A DNA stretch of 64,000 nucleotides from Isoetes taiwanensis (GCA_021234155.1 JAJEKV010000002.1:35508128-35572127), one strand, 5' to 3'; shown: positions 45,091-57,780, numbered from the stretch's first letter. The notes: a model not told the origin generated them from the letters alone. Numbers and translations are program-made.

Positions 45091-47830
45091 TTCTATTTAT
45101 TTTGGGGTTGGAAGCCACATTATTAGAGTAAGAGTACAGTGTTTAGTTGGATAAAACATAGATTTGCACGTTTTCTTCCCTAGGACTATTTAAAACATTT
45201 CATGCACAGGGTTTCTTAAACATTATAGAGTTTTATTTCATAATGTAAAGCATTAGGCAGAACGCCCCTTAAATTCACTTGCATATCATTGGTACTTGTT
45301 GTTTACACAACTTAACAAAGAGAAATCAACAAAAACTACGGATTAGTTGTTTAATGGGAGCTTTCATTTTAGTTGGAGGAGAAATTGCTAAATGTAAAGC
45401 TGTTTTAACATAAAAAAAACTAAATAGCGCACTAAACATATAGTTGTTTACCATAAAAAACTAATGCACACATGCTTGAAGAACCAATTGAATTTAGATC
45501 GAGGTCTTGCAAGGAGTTTAGATGGAAAAGTTGTTTGCAAAAAATTAATGAAAAGGCATCCAAATTAACAATTGGTCTTAAATGCCTTAGAGACATTGTT
45601 CTTACATGTGTACTTTGAATAGCAATGCAAGAATATTTTGTGTTCATGCATGTGGAGTACAAATCATATGAGAGAATCAAACTATACAATGAAACAAAGA
45701 GGCACATGATACGAAAATAAGAAATGCAATTTAGTTTATTAAGTTAAAGTCAGATTTTGGTACAATATTTTGAACATCCCTAAAATTGTAAAAGCTATTT
45801 TGGCTAGATTTCATTATACTCCTATTTGTAAAAGATATTCGGCTAATTTTCAATTGCAAGGAGATTTGGACTAGTCTACATTAGGCCTAGTGTTGCCAAT
45901 AGGACAATTGGATACTAGAGACATGCAAAGTTTAATGGTTAGACGGGTGGCGTGGCGGCCATTTGTTAAAAGTGGCGGCCATTGGACCACAATATCTCTG
46001 CCTGAACAAGACAATAATAGATGACAAGGTTAGATGCCAAATGTTGGCAGATCAGTGCATCATACCTTTTTTTTTGTTTCATCTTGCCAACATGCCTCAA
46101 TATATGTTTCAATTAATCTTTTTCTTTAACCATCAATTTATGAATGTTGCTTTTCCTTTAATCTTGGTATTGCGCTTCAGAAGTGCCATAACATGTTCAA
46201 GAAAGGGGGCGATTTTGACGTTCCGTTTAAGCTTTCATAGTGGCATAGCCGATTCAGTTCTTTCATGTCATCATCATCAAGCGAGGCCTTCACCTTATAG
46301 TATTCAAAATCTTGCCTCATGTACTTATTTTCTCTTGCTTACTTTGTTCTATTTATTCTTTCACTTTTCTCTGTTGCTACTAGTACCAGCCATATCAAAC
46401 CAATTGATCTTGCCGCCTACTCATCATGCCAAAATCATGGGGCTCATGAATCTAGCAGCCATCTGTACTTAACAAGAGCTCTTTAAAATATCCACATCTG
46501 CTAAGTCCAGAGCAGGAAAATGGATTAGTGAAGTGGGATCTTGAAATGGTAGCTTCGATATGGATATCACTACTCTAAGTGTTGGAAAGAGAAGGCAACA
46601 CAATGTCTAATAATGGGGGGATTTTCACAAGTAATGGTCTGCTAGGTAATAAATGGTGAAAATTAAATAGAGGCATCCAAAAATTATGATTTTCACTTTG
46701 TACCTTCTCTCTCATGCAACTGTCCCATCACCTTCGCAAGACCCTCACGACATGGGCCTCCAATAACATTTTCTGGACTTAGAAAAACATTTGCTCCTTT
46801 TTTCATGCAACAGGATTTTGCGACCTGTCACCATCGCCTTATAACTCATCCAACGATTCTGATAACTTTTTACATTGCCAGGTATCAATAATTCCACCTA
46901 TCAGTTCAAACGTTACAAGTTCTTTCGCGACCTATTGCATTCTTATGTTCAACCATCGCCAAGCTTTCTTCTGATGCCATGGCTCGCGTTATATTAAAAA
47001 AACTCTCGATTTGGCTCCATTTGAAGTCATAAAGTTCATGATCCAGCAAATTTCCTTGGATCCCAAAAATTTCTCGGAAGATGATTATGGGACTACTCAA
47101 GTTCTTGTATTGAAGCCCTTTGTCAATCTGGCATAGTTTGCGCCTTGCCAAGAATAGATGGTGTCATTTGTTGCAAAGATCTTAAATCCTTCCTCTAGGT
47201 AACAATTAGAGATGGATGGAGCAGCGAACGATATAATTTCTTGCCGAGGTTTTTAAGTTTACCCACACATGCAAAGTCTTTGAACTATAACGCTCTCTGC
47301 AAGAGTTTGACCCCGTCAAGAGTGGCAAGTCTTCTTACTATACCAAAATCAAATTGTCTTAAGTAGATCCTTCTCACTCTGGTTTTGTCAAGTTTCTCTA
47401 GAACATTGTCTTGGTTTGCCTCAGAAAAGCACCTCCATTAATAAGTTCTTCTAGAACACGGTTGTGGCTACTACAAGTCCCAACATGCAAATTGATTGGA
47501 CTAGGCTTCTGCACTGCATGCATGATGCTCACCTGCATTCGCTCAACGAAAAAAAGAAATCCCATTACTTCTGCAATAGGTGGCCATTTTCAGGTTATGA
47601 TCAATCATCGGCTCAAACAGGTCTAATCCCTGTCCACTGCTACCAAACTGCAAAGTTCAAAGCCTCATTCTCCCATGACATCACAGACAAAAATCATATG
47701 CACTCAGATGACCACTCCTTAGTACAAGAACTTAGTGTGTTCCGGTGGCTACAGAAAAACAAGAATCTTGGTACATTTTGATGGCTACATGTTCTTTTAA
47801 TCATTCCTCAATATTTTCGACGTTTGTCTC
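45091..47830. repeat. segmental tandem repeat, copy 2
   Basis: Same landmarks as copy 1, plus about 0.45 kb near 46840-47290 that copy 1 lacks but copy 3 has. That part contains a frameshifted relative of the ORF at 49808. The 169-codon ORF at 45963-46472 lies in repeat sequence and is not supported as a gene. Confidence 0.85.
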
Positions 47831-49711
47831 ATGCGCATTGACAAGTATATTGTTTAGTTGTAGATGCTTAATGTTGTATATGTACCATCATATGTAGCAA
47901 GTATGATCCTACACTTGTGTCAAATTTATGGTGCGCTTGCTATATTGTTGGTTCCTTAGATGGATGTTTTATAATAATTGGGATGTCAGATGGATGTTTC
48001 ATAATAATTGGGACTAGAAATGTGTGCTCGGGGATCCCAGCATTAGTCTTAAATGTGTGAAATGCATGTGTGATGTGTACTCGTGGCCTGTCGAATGGGT
48101 AGATTTAATGGATATGTACACATATAGAGATTGTGTCGATATATAGACTGGAGTGCTAATATTGAATTTGAGATATATTCATATTGTTAATTGTCAGTTG
48201 ATTTCAATTGAGAGTGTGTACATGTACATCTACTACAATTAAATGTAGTCCTTAATCCAATATTTCCATTAGTTGATGCAAATGAAATTAACGAAAGACT
48301 AAATAAGAATGCAAGAATATTTTGCTTTCATGCATGTGCGAGAGTACAAATCATACGAGTGAATCAAACTATACAATGAAACAAAAAGGCACATGATACG
48401 AAAATAAGGAATGCCAAAGAGGATGTAATTTCTTTTAGTGTGGAATGGTTGGTACAATTTGTAAGTTCTATTTTGGATATACAATTCTTTCCTCATTTAG
48501 TTTATTAAGTTAAAAGTCAGATTTTGTATTTTAAACATCCCAAAAATTGTAAAACCTATTTTGGCTAGTTTTCATTCTATTCCTAGTTGTAAAATATATT
48601 CGGCTAATTTTCAATTGCAAGGAGATTTGGACTAGTCTACATTAGCCCTAGTGTTGCCAATAGGAACAATTGGATACTAGAGACATGCAAAGTTTAATGG
48701 TTAGAGAAGTGGTAGTGGTGGCCATTCATTAAAAGTGGCGGCCATTGGAACAAAATATCTCTTCTTGAACAAGACAATAATAGATGACAAGGCTAGATGC
48801 CAAATGTTGGCAGATCAGTGCATCGTAGTAATATACCCCCCTTTTTATTATCGTGCCAACATGCCTCAATATATGTTTCATTTAATCTCTTTTTTTACCC
48901 ATCTATTTATGAATGTTGCTTTTCCTTTAATCTTGGTATTGCGCTTCAGAAGTGCCATAGCATGGTTTTGACATTTCGTTTAAGCTTCGTGTTGATGTAG
49001 GGCTGCCATAGCCAGTTCAGTTCTTTCATGTCATCATCATCAAGCGAGGCCTTCACCTTTTAGTATTCAAAATCTTGGGTCGCGTGCTTATTTTCTCTTG
49101 CTTACTTTGTTCTCCTTATTCTTTCACTTTTCTCTATTATTGCTAGTACCAGCCATATCAAGCCAATTTGATCTTGCCGCCTTCTCAATCGTGCCAAAAT
49201 CATGGGGCTCATGAAGCTAGCAACCATATATACTTAGTAAGAGCTCTTTAAGATATCCACATCTACTAAGTCCAGAGCAGGAAATTGGATTAGTGAAGTG
49301 GGATCTTGAAATGGTAGCTTCGGTATGGGTATCACTCTAAGTGCTGGAAAGAGAAGGAAACACAAATGTCTAATAATGGGGGAATTTTCACAAGTAATGG
49401 TCTGTGTACTGGAAAGAGAAGGCAACACAAATGTCTAATAATGGGGGGATTTTCACAAGTAATGGTCTGCTAGGTAATAAATGGTGAAAATTAAATAGAA
49501 GCATCCAAAAATTATGATTTTCACTTTGTACCAGTCACCTTCTCTCTTGTGCAACTGTCCCATCAGATCCTCACAACATCGGCGTTCAATACCAATTTTC
49601 TGGACTTAGAAAAATGCTTGCTCCCTTTTTTATGCAACAGGATTTGCAACCTGGCACCATCGGCTTTCTTATAGCACATCCAACGATTCTGATGACTTTT
49701 TACCTACCAGG

Positions 49712-49720
49712 TATAAATAG
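49712..49720 (+). promoter_or_regulatory. TATA box of the 49-codon ORF
   Basis: TATAAATAG, 88 bp before the ATG at 49808, a typical plant core promoter position. Confidence 0.5.
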
Positions 49721-49807
49721 TTCTACCTATCAATTCAAACCCTACAAGTTCTTTCACGACCTTTTGCATTCTTATGCTCCACCATTGCCAAGCTTTCTTC
49801 TGACTCC

Positions 49808-49957
49808 ATGGCTTCTTCATCCAAAACCAGTCCGCTTTATGCTAAAAAACCTCTCGATTTCGCTGCATTTGAAGTCATAAAGTTCATGACCCAACAAATT
49901 TCCTTGGATTCAATTTGGTATAGCCTGCACCTTGCCAAGAATAGATGGTGTCATTAG
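49808..49957 (+). CDS. short ORF MASSSKTSP..., unrecognised
   Basis: 49 residues: MASSSKTSPLYAKKPLDF, AFEVIKFMTQQISLDS, then WYSLHLAKNRWCH. A related reading in repeat copy 2 (about 46978-47150) has lost the start region but continues past ISLDP with SEDDYGTTQVLVLKPF. The ancestral protein was therefore longer and this copy has an internal deletion. With its TATA box it may be the remains of a transcribed gene carried in the repeat. No function assigned. Confidence 0.35.
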   Translation: MASSSKTSPLYAKKPLDFAAFEVIKFMTQQISLDSIWYSLHLAKNRWCH

Positions 49958-50131
49958 AGGATATTTGGGATCATTTAAAGGTTTTGTAAGAGTATTTTGG
50001 GGGGCCTGCCATGTAGGATTTTGAAAACACCTCCCCCCCTCCATACCTAACTTTCACTCTCCCAACTCTAAAGATTTGCAATCATTATTTTCTAACGACC
50101 ACAAAATTTAATGATTACATCTAAGATTTTT

Positions 50132-50307
50132 CCTTTCCCGCCATCGAGCTTGCTATTGTGTCCAAGCATCGTTGAATTCAAATTATGGCGGATTCTTGCC
50201 AACAAATAGAGTGAAAGTTTTCAATTTCGCTCTGTTTGTTGGCAAGAATCTTCCTAATTCTAAGCTCGGCTTCGATACTTGGTCTTTTGGAATCTCAATG
50301 GCAAAGG
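50132..50307. ncRNA. inverted duplication, miRNA-precursor-like hairpin
   Basis: Bases 50191-50216 pair with 50225-50250 (26 positions, two as G-U) around an 8-base loop. The arms share GATTCTTGCCAACAAA and its complement. Weaker pairing extends outward to about 50132 and 50307 (CCAAG-ATCG and GCCAT-GAG blocks), so each arm is about 80 bp. A near-perfect inner stem with decayed outer arms is what a young miRNA gene made by inverted duplication looks like; a small palindromic transposon is the alternative. Confidence 0.5.
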
Positions 50308-50696
50308 TATTTGGTTTTTTAATTCTCATTGCATTCTTTTGACTGTTCTTGTTTTCGATACTTCTGTTTCAGGATCAAACTAATTGCGAGGGTCAATTTA
50401 GAGTGCAAGTGCCAGAAGGATGCCTGCCTTACAGGAATAAGTTCATTTAGAAGCAACCAATAGATGAAGATGCATTGCGAGCTTCTGGAGCCATGAATAT
50501 GTAGCACAATAACAGGGGGTTACTTTTAGATTTTTATACGCTTTTTCACATGGTTTTTCTATGATTTCGTTGTTGTATTCGTTGAGGTGTACTAAATAGT
50601 ATTTCTAGAGTGCACCCTTTATGTGCCGTTGATTTTCGTTGGTTGGAACAATCCGAGGGTTGTTGTCTTCCTCTGCATGTGTTTGTGCATGAACAC

Positions 50697-50868
50697 TGCG
50701 CATGTGTATGCATGTGCATGTGCATGTGTGTGCATGTTCATGTGCATGTGCATGTATATACATGTGCATGTGTATTGTGCATGTGCATGTGCATGTGCAT
50801 GTGCATGTGCAAGTGCAAGTGCAAGTGCAAGTGCATGTGCATGTGTGTGCATGTGTGCATATGCATGT
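50697..50868. repeat. (CATGTG)n microsatellite with CAAGTG block
   Basis: Hexamers CATGTG interrupted by TGTGTG and a run of four or five CAAGTG variants. The overlapping ORFs on both strands come only from this repeat. Confidence 0.9.
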
Positions 50869-51559
50869 GTACTTGCCCTCTTGGATTCTTATTGCCGGAG
50901 TGGATTTTACTACCACGAGATGGATTCTTTGCTCACACTTACAAAGGTATTTGTTTTTTAATGTTTCTTCAGTTAGCATAATGTTTTGTTTTACAAAATA
51001 TTGGTTTCCTGGTTCTACAATGTGGTGCTGCAAAACCCCCTTTTGTTTCCTTCCTAAGATTTGCTGCAGATTCAAGTTTTGGCCCTCTGTTTGCTTCCAA
51101 CTCTTGGATATTCCTGGCTGCCGGATTGTTCATAGCAGCCAGCCTTTAGCTTCAATCAACAAACGAATTCTTATGCACACAACAGGCGGATTATTCCACG
51201 CCCTTTTCCATGTCACGCAGATCAGTCAAACAGTGGCCACAAGAATGCATTTATATTGTAGGTTTGGAACTTTAATCGAACCATAAGCTGAATCATGCAT
51301 TACCTTTAAGCTAGAGATGGAACATTCAAAATCATATGGATTGATAAACAATGGTGTCATTGTGAAAGAGAAATAGTTGTAGCGGAAGTAACAATATGTA
51401 GCATAATAACAGGGGGTTTTCTTTGTGTTGCAAACTTTATGACTTTCAGAATAATGGGATCAATCTGCTCTATCTTTATGGTAACTTTTACTTATGTTCT
51501 ATTTGTTTTATTGTGATCAAATTCAAAAGCTACAGGTGATGAAAGCCTCAAATGAATTC

Positions 51560-52090
51560 TAGTTTTTTCCTGGTTTGAATTCTAAAATTTTTGTCACATC
51601 CGGGGGGGGAGGGGGTGACGTCTCTAAGGCCCCGAAGGGGCCAAAGTTTTTTTTTTTGCAACACAAACCATTAACATCCAACATATAAAAATTAAATCTC
51701 CCAACACATAACAACCAACACATAACAACCATTGACATTACAACCAACACATAACTATCATTGACATTAATTAACACAACCATTGGGTCCAACACATTTA
51801 AATTAAAATCCCCCTTAAACCCCCTTTGGTTTGGGTGCATATTCACACGGGGGGAGACGTAGGGCAGCGAGAGCCCTCATAATTGTATTTTGCACGTACG
51901 AAATCAACACCATATAGTATTTCGCTTGAAATCTTATAGTATTTTGCGAATCTTGTTATACTGTATAGCAAATTTTGTACTTGCATACCCCACAAATGAG
52001 GAACTTTATGTACGGTATAGATTAAGGAATAAGGGGTGAATATGCCTATCCAACAGCTCTCGTTGCTCTCTGGGCTAAAAGGCAACTGTA
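51560..52090. mobile_element. short foldback element, partial copy
   Basis: Arm (51560-51850: GGCCCCGAAGGGGCC, tandem ACATAACAACCATTGACATT units, CCCCCTTAAACCCCC) followed by core (51850-52080, CACGGGGGGAGACGTAGGG to GGTGAATATGCCTATCC). The same arm and an inverted core are at 56385-57050. The second arm is missing here. Confidence 0.7.
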
Positions 52091-52429
52091 TCCTTGCGAT
52101 CCTTTCACTCGAGCCCATCCAAACTTCCATTCTGCATCCAGTTTATTGAATTTCCTTGCAAGGGTCAGCAAGGGTTACTCGGTTACTGTAATAATTTGGT
52201 TAATGGTAATACTGATCTACATTTGAGGGCTATATATAACCACTTGTATAGATTCAATTGCAAAGTTTTACCAGATATTAATCAGCTCGAACAGATGAGC
52301 TACTTGCTATTCCAACAATGCCACAAGCTCAATGAATTAGAGATAGAAAATAAAAAATCGGTGACGGAGATGAAGTTCACCGCTATTCTCCACAAATGCC
52401 AATCAATGGTATTATAGTGCCTTGGCATC

Positions 52430-52670
52430 CTGCTGCGTATTCTACTTTGGATATAATCATAGTTCCATGGAAGTCTCCCCTTATGCCATAAAAAAAAGCT
52501 TCAATTTCCCTTCCTTTTCCAAATTACTTTATGCAGGCAATTATCTTAACATTGGAATTAGAGCCTAATTTCTCAATGGTTTGGGACGTATAGATTTTTA
52601 GGTTTGCTATTTTGGTTTTATTTTTATTGCTAAAATTTTATGTTATATGATATACGCTTACAAATACGTA
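52430..52670 (-). repeat. inverted copy of 37940-38165
   Basis: Reads as the reverse complement of the segment holding GCATAAGATTTTAGCAATAAAAATAAA-type sequence and CAAGGGGAGACTTC. A dispersed repeat unit. Confidence 0.75.
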
Positions 52671-53044
52671 TTATGAATGCTACGATTGTGCATATAATGT
52701 ATTATATTCCTTCACTAGTGTCATTTTGCATATGTCCCATTCCCTTGGCCTCTGCCAATGTTCACGTCTGCAACAATGGTTGGTACTGGACTGTTAGGCC
52801 CCAAATTTTCCTTCCTATTTCCCAAATGCTAACATGTTTCTCACTGTGGACTAGTATGTTTGCAAACTTATTTCATATTGATTCCCTCTGAATACCTTCC
52901 AGTTGCTGTCATTTTACTTTGACACCACTTGACATGGAAAGGCATTTTAGTTGTTACAAGTACATGAGCTTATTTATCTCATTGCTTATTTCCATATGGA
53001 TTCTCCTATGTCAAGCCAACTTCAGCTATTGCTTGATATTGATA

Positions 53045-53720
53045 TTCTTCCCCCTTCTAATAAGTGGCCCCTTGAACTCCCTCCTCCTCAATGGCAGTAG
53101 ATGTGAACTTGGGCATGGGATAAGCTACTTCATCCTAAAGTGGCTATATTTTGGTGGCAGATTCTTCACAGATGTCGTCAGGTTAATATTCTTGTCTACA
53201 AGATTGACCCTAGAATATCATATCTGTGTCCAGTATGTAAGCAGATATCTGAGACTATTGAGCATTGCTTTTTCATGTGTGGCCACCTTAGTCATGTATG
53301 GGATTGGTTATTCTCCATTTTCCAGGTATTACTAACAAGTCAACAAGTGTTTTTGGCAATTCACTCAAGTACTTGGACGAAGTTACAAAGACAGGCTTTT
53401 CATTTAGCAGTTGGTTTGGACTATTTGGAAAAGAGGAAGACTGGTAGTCTTCAAAGTTATGGATATGACAGATGACATTGTTCTCCAATATGCTTAAGGT
53501 AGTATAGTTAAGTCGTATCATTGTTCTTCACTTGCTCCTTGTAGGAGGCGTTTGATCTTTGAGGAGTTTTTGGATGTGGGCTCTTATGCATAGGCAGGTT
53601 GTTTTCCTCAGTGGGTTTCCATGCTTACCCTCTGAGATTTTATTTACGTCTTTGCATCGTTACTTGTATTTGACCTTTGATTAGATAAAGATTGACGTCC
53701 TTCAAAAAAAAAAAAAAAAT
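53045..53720 (+). mobile_element. L1-type LINE 3' fragment with zf-RVT domain
   Basis: A 5'-truncated plus-strand LINE. The frame from 53120 reads WDKLLHPKVAIFWWQILHR, then LCPVCKQISETIEHCFFMCG, then HVWDWLFSIF. That is the reverse-transcriptase zinc-binding domain (Cys-x2-Cys, His, Cys) at the C-terminus of plant L1 ORF2. It ends TTGATTAGATAAAGATTGACG and a 16-A tail (53705-53720). The frame shifts after the zinc region. It sits inside the 39-40 kb repeat family, whose sequence resumes after the tail. Confidence 0.85.
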
Positions 53721-54749
53721 TAATCATCTTTACACTTTTATCCATTTGCTTAACTCAAGAGTGGTATATGGACTATAGAACTATGGATTATGATAGATTT
53801 GATGTTTGTTGAATGATGACTATCCTCATAAATGGTACTTACTTTTTGAACTTTTTAATTGGGGTACACTTTTGGCCATGCATGCACTGTAGTTTTGATG
53901 ATAATATACTTTTTATCATAACTCTTGATCCATGACTCAGTGTACAATGATTTTTATTGCATTGGAAAGTTCTCTTGAAGCACCTAATGATTTATGACAT
54001 GATTCATTGTTGTGTTCAAACAAGATTTTTGCGATCTGATTCAGTAAGGTTCTTGAAAAGTTCACATCTGCAATATTGGGTAAATGGATTCATTTCATTT
54101 TATATGCTTTGCCCACATTGATTTAATTAGATTAATACAACCTGCACTCTATCATGGCTATCACCAAAAGGCATAGCAATAAAGTACATCATCCCATGCA
54201 AGCTGACAAATAATTAGACAAAATACTTGAGCATTTTAAAGGTTCTGTACTGGAGATAATTCTCGCCTGATAAAAGAATTTCCCAAATACCCGGCTTAGC
54301 CTGGCACTCCGACGGTGGTGGGTAACTATCATCTAAACTATTTGGTCCTCAAAGACCACTGATGGATGAGAATGATAGACCTAATATTGCATGAATCTTT
54401 GGTCCTCAACTGTCAGTACCAGAGATCAGGTCTGGTACATTTACTTCTAAGACCAGGAAAATCTTCAATGTGCTATAGCCACATCTATGACCGTGTCTAT
54501 TATGAGATGGACACAATTGTTACAGTTAATACAGGTCTTGATCCCAAGTTCTGATGGCCATTATGTAGGAACAAGTGATGCTTCAGTGCGAACAATAGAA
54601 TCAGAACTACTACCACCGCAGAAGCATTGTGTTGAGGCGAGTGCATAGAATTGGAAAGGAAACATGTTGAGGTGAGAGTACAGACATCTCCACAATCCAT
54701 ATTGGACTAGGAGTCGAGACATCAAGCTAGCGAACAAGAGCAGGCTGCC
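53721..54749. other. repeat-derived and non-coding sequence
   Basis: The first 150 bp match the inverted 39.9-kb repeat. The rest is AT-rich with only short ORFs and nothing recognised. Confidence 0.4.
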
Positions 54750-55135
54750 TCAATATCTACTGCTACACCAAGACCCTGAACTTGCATATTATAGGGGTTG
54801 TAGAGGCAGAGGCTGATGCCCATTCAGATGTGGATGAGGCTTTGTATTTTTATACTGACATCGTGCATGTGAAGGTTGTTGGAATTGTCTCTGTGACTAG
54901 GATGGGAGCAGCAAGATGTGATCATCCTCGACATCTTTTGTTTCAATTTTAAGATGCTCTTAGGCACCCACATGTTCTTCAGCATGGCAACTATCTCAAA
55001 AAGACTAGTTTCTCAGTACAAGAGGACCTCTACCCTCTTCAATTGTATAACCATAAGGAGAAGCTCTGTAAGGTGAGGGAGCCTGCCTGCAAAAGAAATG
55101 GGCGGTGTACAGGGGAGCCACAACCACCATTCTAG
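54750..55135 (+). pseudogene. unrecognised coding relic
   Basis: One frame is open over about 128 codons except for a TAA after FQF near 54950. It reads DVDEALYFYTDIVHVKVVGI, RCDHPRHLLFQF, stop, DALRHPHVLQHGNYLKK, and ends at TAG 55133-55135. Composition is strongly protein-like and the reading continues unchanged across the stop, so it is probably a gene fragment with a point mutation. I cannot name the family. Confidence 0.4.
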
Positions 55136-55179
55136 ACCATTTGTCTAGATAATTTAAGCAGCACAAATTTACCATTAGC

Positions 55180-55290
55180 ATTATCTTTTTTTGTACTTTT
55201 TGGGCTTCTATGCCCCTTTTTTTGTTTGGTTCCATGGCCAATTTGGTCTCCATAAAGTGGACGTTAAAAATCTTATCTATTATATGTAAA
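55180..55290 (+). mobile_element. LINE 3' end, diverged
   Basis: Shares GTTTGGTTCCATGGCCAA, TTGGTCTCCATA and a decayed TCTTATCTATT tail with the LINE ends at 56.3 and 58.2 kb. Confidence 0.55.
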
Positions 55291-56149
55291 ACTTGTGGAA
55301 ACAATTAGGGGCTAGTGAAGGTTCTCTCTTACTTTGCCACTCTCTTTGACGTTGGGTGACATTTTTAACTCTTACAAAGTTTATTTACCTCATCATCAAA
55401 TTGTCATATAGATGTTTTCATGTCAAATTGCATGGCCAACATTAATCATCTTTAGCTTTTTATCATTTGCTTAACTCTATAGTGATTTGTGGACTATGGA
55501 ACTACGAACCACGAATGGTTTATTGTTTTTTAAATTACCCGTATGAATATTGTGTTTATGTAAAACTTGTGAAAATGATTATAGGCTAGTGAAGCCTACC
55601 AATTATTTTCATCATAATTTGACATTTACTATTGTCCTACTTTCACACTCTTGCATGAAGCGGGAAAACATTCGTACTTGTTCAAGCGCATTAAATATTC
55701 AAATGGATCCTTCGAGGTCAAATAGTATATGATTGACATGAATGATCTTAACACTTTTAAGCTACATACTTCAAACTAGGTGCGCCCTGGATTACTCCAG
55801 CCATCGAATCCGCCGATCCTATGGCCCAGATCTATATTAGGGCCTCTAGATGCCTCTCATTTTGAATGGTCATTTATGATTAGGGACGCCTATAATCTCT
55901 TGTCAGAATAATTCAATGTTCTAATAAGAATGATTTGACCAATACCAGCAACAAGGTAATGTGATTATTATTTCTGATAGGCCTATGTGCATTTTTTCTA
56001 TTTATATTTTTTATAACACATTTAATTGTTTTAGAGGTATTGTCTATAATTTTAGGTATGGTCTCAATACATCGAATCAAATACCCTTGGAACCCTCTTT
56101 TATTGTGCTACATATGGCGAATAATGCTCACATTTTTCTTATATTAGGG

Positions 56150-56345
56150 GTCAATACTGAATTGTCCTATACAATAGTACAGTGTATCAGCATACTTATT
56201 ACTGCTAAGGTTTTTCCTCAAAAACCCTTCAGGGCATGGGTTTTTTAATCCTGACAGTAATACGCTTACTGCTCTCTTTTTGTTTGGGTCCCATAGGCCA
56301 ATTGGTCTCCATAGACGATAAAAAATCTATTCTATTCTATTTTAT
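56150..56345 (+). mobile_element. LINE 3' end with (TTCTA)n tail
   Basis: Carries the family 3' hairpin region (AAAACCCTTCAGGGCATGGGTTTTTTAA-type, 56220-56246), then TTTGGGTCCCATAGGCCAA and CTATTCTATTCTATTTTA. 5'-truncated, no coding part. Confidence 0.8.
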
Positions 56346-56384
56346 ATTATGTAATTATTGTCACATTTATCATCAATGAAAATC

Positions 56385-57050
56385 CATATAACAACCAACA
56401 CATAACAACCATTGACATTAACAACCAACACATAACTACCATTGACATTAATTAACACAACCATTGGGTCCAACACATTTAAATTAAAATCCCCCTTAAA
56501 CCCCCTTTGGTTTGGGTGCATATTCACACGGGGGGTGACTCAGAGAACGAGAGGCGTTGGATAGGCATATTCACCCCTTATTCCTTAATCTACACCCGCA
56601 TTAAAGTTCCTCGTTTGTGGGGTATGCAAGTACAAAATTTGCTATCTTGTATAACAAGATTAAGCAAAAAATACTATAAGATTTCAAGCGGAATACTATA
56701 TGGTGTTGATTTTGACGCGTGCAAAAATACAATTATGAGGGCTCTCAGCTGCCCTACGTCACCCCCCGTGTGAATATGCACCCAAACCAAAAGGGGGTTT
56801 AAGGGGGATTTTAATTTAAATATGTTGGACCCAATGGTTGTGTTAATTAATGTCAATGGTAGTTATGTGTTGGTTGTTAATGTCAATGGTTGTTATGTGT
56901 TGGTTGTTATGTGTTGGGGGATTTAATTTTTATATGTTGAATGTTAATGGTTTGTGTTGCAAAAAAAAAATTTTGGCCCCTTCGGGGCCTTAGGGACATC
57001 ACACCCCCCAATTTGTGACAAAAAATTTTAGAATTCAAAACCGGAAAAAA
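56385..57050. mobile_element. short foldback element, arm-core-arm
   Basis: Left arm 56385-56530, core 56525-56775 (inverted relative to 51850-52080), right arm 56775-57050 as the reverse complement of the left. GCATATTCACACGGGGGGTGAC and its complement bound the core. The arms carry tandem ACATAACAACCATTGACATT-type units. No ORF is conserved in the core, so it is non-autonomous. Confidence 0.75.
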
Positions 57051-57385
57051 CTAGAATTCATTTGAGGCTTTCATCACCCATATACCCATAAAGTCATAAA
57101 GTCTGAAAGTCATAAAGTTTGCAATACCCATACACAAGCATTTTTCAACTGGAATTTAACAGCAGCCTTTGGCCTCCATGGATTCTTGTGGTGAGAAACC
57201 AAAGTGGGAAACTTTTCTGCTTGTTAGCACAAGGATCTAGAAGCCTTGGAATTTGCTTAATAACTGCCTCAAAATCTAAAAATCCATGGTAATTTTTTGC
57301 AAGCTTCATTCGGAATGAGCCATAAAACAATATCCAATAGCGCAATCCTGTATTAATCAGCTGGTAGGATGTGAAAGCCTACCAA

Positions 57386-57780
57386 ACCCGGCCGACAAAT
57401 TGCTGTTTTAGCATAGATAACTTAACCAAATATATCCATATCATACACTATCAAAAAGATCTCGGAAAGAGCTTTCCAAAGCAATAAACATCATCTGAAA
57501 CAGAGCTCTGGATCAAAAGTTGTGATAAGAAATGCGAAGAAACTGCACTACGTGCGCCCTTCAAGTCCTTCATGTGCCCAACCCGGCCGAAAAATTGCTG
57601 TTTTAGCATAGATACCTTAACCAAATATATCCATATCATACACTATCAAAAAGATCTCGGAGAGAGCTTTCCAAAGCAATAAAAATCATCTGAAACAGAG
57701 CTCTGGATCAAAAGTTATGATAAGAAATGTGTTGCCGGTGGGGAAACTGCACTACATGCGCCCTTGAAGCCCTTCATGTG
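57386..57780. repeat. 195-bp tandem duplication
   Basis: Two units (57386-57580, 57581-57780), each starting ACCCGGCCGA and carrying CAAAAAGATCTCGG, GAGCTTTCCAAAGCAATAAA and CTGGATCAAAAGTT. A few substitutions separate them. No coding potential is clear. Confidence 0.85.

Larger units (their letters stand above)
48290..49957. repeat. segmental repeat, copy 3 (partial)
   Basis: Shares the middle and right part of the unit with copies 1 and 2 (GAATCAAACTATACAATG, CAATTGGATACTAGAGACATG, GGATTAGTGAAGTGGGATC). It contains a local roughly 75-bp duplication at about 49340-49470 (GGAAAGAGAAGG, CACAAATGTCTAATAATGGGG). Confidence 0.8.

Noticed and set aside
45963-46472. 169-codon plus-strand ORF
   Set aside because: Lies in segmental repeat copy 2; the matching parts of copies 1 and 3 do not keep the frame.
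50605-51286. Cys/Met/His-rich ORFs of 77-194 codons
   Set aside because: Produced by the CATGTG microsatellite; no conserved reading outside it.
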